From Nitrospira sp. Ga0074138 (GTDB lineage: Bacteria; Nitrospirota; Nitrospiria; Nitrospirales; Nitrospiraceae): 64,000 bases of DNA. Location: the NCBI GenBank assembly GCA_001464735.1, contig LNDU01000043.1:62001-126000 (forward strand). Direction: 5' to 3'. The position numbers were made by a program, and so were the translations under genes. Position 1 is the stretch's first letter. Every line of letters starts with the position of its first letter. Positions 62,210-64,000 of this stretch are shown in pieces. The notes beneath the pieces were generated by a model that saw only the letters and a program-made list of their open reading frames with translations, was not told the origin of the DNA and did not search any database.

Positions 62210-62791
62210 ATGATATCCCTCACAGCTCATGATGCGTTGCTCGTCGCCGATATTCAGAATGATTTCCTGCCAGGTGGAGCGCTCGAGATCAACGGTGGTG
62301 ATGATATTCTTCTTATCCTCATGAACTATGTTCAGCGGTTTCAGAGTCGCAGTCTTCCTATTTTTTTGACCCGCGACTGGCACCCATCCAACCATTGCTC
62401 CTTCCGGTCCCAGGGTGGGCCATGGCCGGCCCATTGCGTCGCTAATTCCCCTGGCTCTCTACCACCGCCGTCGTTTTCAGCTCCCCCATCAGCCGTCATC
62501 ATTTACAAGGCCATCGACCGTGACCAAGAGGCCTATTCGGCATTCCAGCATACCGCACTGGATCGGCATCTGCGGGCTCTGAGTGTACAGCGGCTGTTCA
62601 TCGGTGGATTGGCAACCGACTATTGTGTGCTGAATTCGGTCAAGGACGCTCGGATGCTGGGTTATAACGTCTGCTTGTTGGTAGACGGCATCAAGGCGGT
62701 CAATCTTCGTCCTGACGATGGTCGTCGTGCCGAAGCGGAGATGATCCGCCTGGGAGCCATACCTATTCAATGGAAGATGCTCCAATCATGA
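62210..62791 (+). CDS. pncA: Nicotinamidase (isochorismatase family)
   Basis: A 193-residue hydrolase that converts nicotinamide to nicotinate. The catalytic triad is Asp14 (VADIQNDF), Lys100 (IYKAID) and Cys139 (ATDYCVLN), and the metal ligands are Asp56, His58 and His62 (TRDWHPSNH). The start at 62210 opens MISLTAHDALL; an ATG 23 codons upstream gives a poor leader. It overlaps pncB by four bases, the natural partner in NAD salvage. Confidence 0.9.
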   Translation: MISLTAHDALLVADIQNDFLPGGALEINGGDDILLILMNYVQRFQSRSLPIFLTRDWHPSNHCSFRSQGGPWPAHCVANSPGSLPPPSFSAPPSAVIIYKAIDRDQEAYSAFQHTALDRHLRALSVQRLFIGGLATDYCVLNSVKDARMLGYNVCLLVDGIKAVNLRPDDGRRAEAEMIRLGAIPIQWKMLQS

Positions 62792-64000
62792 ATCCTTCGG
62801 CCAGTGCTCTACTGACCGATCTCTATGAGCTTACGATGGCCCAGGCTTACCTGGAACAAGGAATGGACGGAACCGCTGTGTTCGAGTTCTTTGTCCGCAA
62901 ACTACCCGCCCACCGGAATTTCTTTGTCGCAGCCGGTCTCGAACAGGTGCTGGACTCTCTCTCACGTTTGCATTTTACAAAGGAAGAACTGGCTTGGTTA
63001 GATCAATCGGGGCGGTTCAGCTCGAGACTCGTTCACTACCTGGAAACACTGAAATTCACCGGAGATGTGGATGCAATGCCCGAAGGAACCCTGTTCTTCC
63101 CTCATGAGCCGGTCCTCAGAATCGTCGCGCCGCTTCCCCAGGCCCAGCTCGTGGAAAGCCGTGTGATGAACCTGTTGAACTTTCAGACCATGGTGGCCTC
63201 AAAAGCGGCGCGTGCGGTGCTGGTCGCAAGAGGAAAGCCTCTCATCGATTTTGGGCTGCGCCGAGCGCATGGGGCCGAAGCCGGGCTCTTCGCCGCGCGA
63301 GCGAGCTATCTAGCCGGCTTCGTCGGAACCGCGACCGTGCTGGCTGGTATGACCTATGGAATTCCTCTATATGGCACCATGGCCCATTCGTTCGTGCAGG
63401 CCCACGCGGACGAGACTCTTGCTTTCGAGCATTTCGCCCACACTCAGCCGGACAACGTTGTCCTCCTGATCGACACCTATGACACAGAAGCGGCAGCGAG
63501 CAAAGTGGTGTCGCTGTCCCGGACGCTGAAAGCCAAGGGTATCACCGTTAAGGGAATACGGTTAGACAGTGGTGATCTGGCCGATCATGCCCGAAAGGTT
63601 CGATGTATTCTCGATGAAGGAGGCTTGCCTCAGGCACAGATTCTCGCCAGCGGCAACCTTGACGAATATCGCTTGAGGGATTTAATCCAAGTCGGCGCGC
63701 CGATCGACAGTTTCGCCGTCGGAACGGCCATGACGACCTCATCCGACGCACCTTCACTGGACTGCGCCTACAAGCTCCAGGAATATGCGGGCCAGCCATG
63801 CCGTAAGCGATCGGAAGGCAAAGTCACCTGGCCTGGCCGCAAACAAGTCTATCGGTATTATGCGAATGACAGGCATTTGGACTATGACATCGTCACGACG
63901 CACGACGATCACTTGCCTGGTGAACCGCTGCTTCAACTGGTCATGAAGAATGGCTGCCGCCTCGCTCCATCACCTGGCTTGGCCGAACTGCGGCGCCATG
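62788..64000 (+). CDS. pncB: Nicotinate phosphoribosyltransferase (partial, cut by window edge)
   Basis: The first 404 codons of an enzyme that makes nicotinate mononucleotide from nicotinate and PRPP. Conserved parts are ALLTDLYELTMAQAYLEQG at the start, MVASKAARAVLVARGKPLID, FGLRRAHGAEAGLFAARASY and GIRLDSGDLADHARKVR. The start overlaps the pncA stop (ATGA). The frame is open to the end of the window, and the family is usually 400-490 residues, so the missing C-terminus is short to moderate. Confidence 0.92.
   Translation, partial: MNPSASALLTDLYELTMAQAYLEQGMDGTAVFEFFVRKLPAHRNFFVAAGLEQVLDSLSRLHFTKEELAWLDQSGRFSSRLVHYLETLKFTGDVDAMPEGTLFFPHEPVLRIVAPLPQAQLVESRVMNLLNFQTMVASKAARAVLVARGKPLIDFGLRRAHGAEAGLFAARASYLAGFVGTATVLAGMTYGIPLYGTMAHSFVQAHADETLAFEHFAHTQPDNVVLLIDTYDTEAAASKVVSLSRTLKAKGITVKGIRLDSGDLADHARKVRCILDEGGLPQAQILASGNLDEYRLRDLIQVGAPIDSFAVGTAMTTSSDAPSLDCAYKLQEYAGQPCRKRSEGKVTWPGRKQVYRYYANDRHLDYDIVTTHDDHLPGEPLLQLVMKNGCRLAPSPGLAELRRH

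Overview
The window reads as a chromosomal segment of a Nitrospira-type bacterium (phylum Nitrospirota). This is inferred from a periplasmic chlorite dismutase of the long nitrite-oxidiser type, from the mix of pyruvoyl-dependent arginine decarboxylase, deoxyhypusine-synthase-like protein and PPi-type phosphofructokinase, and from many DUF2934 and universal stress proteins. No 16S rRNA is present, so the assignment rests on protein families only.

Layout. 0-3.5 kb: three tandem TolC-like outer-membrane factors on the minus strand, the leftmost cut by the window edge, with a divergent NhaR-like LysR regulator. 4.6-10.7 kb: a minus-strand run of seven closely spaced genes (deoxyhypusine-synthase-like enzyme, DsbA-like thioredoxin, zinc-ribbon protein, aldehyde dehydrogenase, pyruvoyl arginine decarboxylase, agmatinase, RluF) that reads as a polyamine cluster: arginine to agmatine to putrescine, then probably homospermidine. 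11.3-12.9 kb: an NCS2 permease after a non-coding stretch.

13.49-19.61 kb: an integrative element of about 6.1 kb inserted in the 3' end of tRNA-Glu(CTC). It is bounded by 33-bp direct repeats of the tRNA end and has a tyrosine integrase abutting the intact tRNA. Its cargo is an ECF sigma factor, a zinc-finger anti-sigma factor and chlorite dismutase, followed by toxin-antitoxin-like genes (DUF433/DUF5615, a frameshifted AbrB) and an excisionase-like gene. This is the most interesting object in the window: a mobile, apparently sigma-controlled chlorite detoxification module.

19.9-32.1 kb: glnS, yacG, a zinc alcohol dehydrogenase, a type I restriction-modification operon (hsdR-hsdM-hsdS) translationally coupled to two small toxin/antitoxin-like genes, two tRNA-Gln genes and gltX. 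32.2-39.1 kb: a flavin reductase, a 2Fe-2S ferredoxin and a complete isc operon (iscR-iscS-iscU-iscA-hscB-hscA-iscX) with a strong internal terminator-like hairpin between iscA and hscB. 39.1-48 kb: PBP1A, a chimeric GAF-PAS-receiver protein, typA, peroxiredoxin, a thioredoxin-like protein and two paralogous His-rich exported proteins. 48-51.3 kb: a minus-strand operon of rubrerythrin, GlpC-like Fe-S protein, DUF3501 and a tandem 6-pyruvoyl-tetrahydropterin-synthase protein.

51.5-64 kb: two lipoproteins and a MarR regulator, then a stress-type block with four universal stress proteins, PPi-type phosphofructokinase, a cupredoxin, an MgtE-like transporter, an FmdB zinc ribbon, a cytochrome c, a nicotinamidase and nicotinate phosphoribosyltransferase (cut by the right edge). 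Together the last block looks like an energy- and redox-limitation response: PPi-sparing glycolysis, NAD salvage and Usp proteins.
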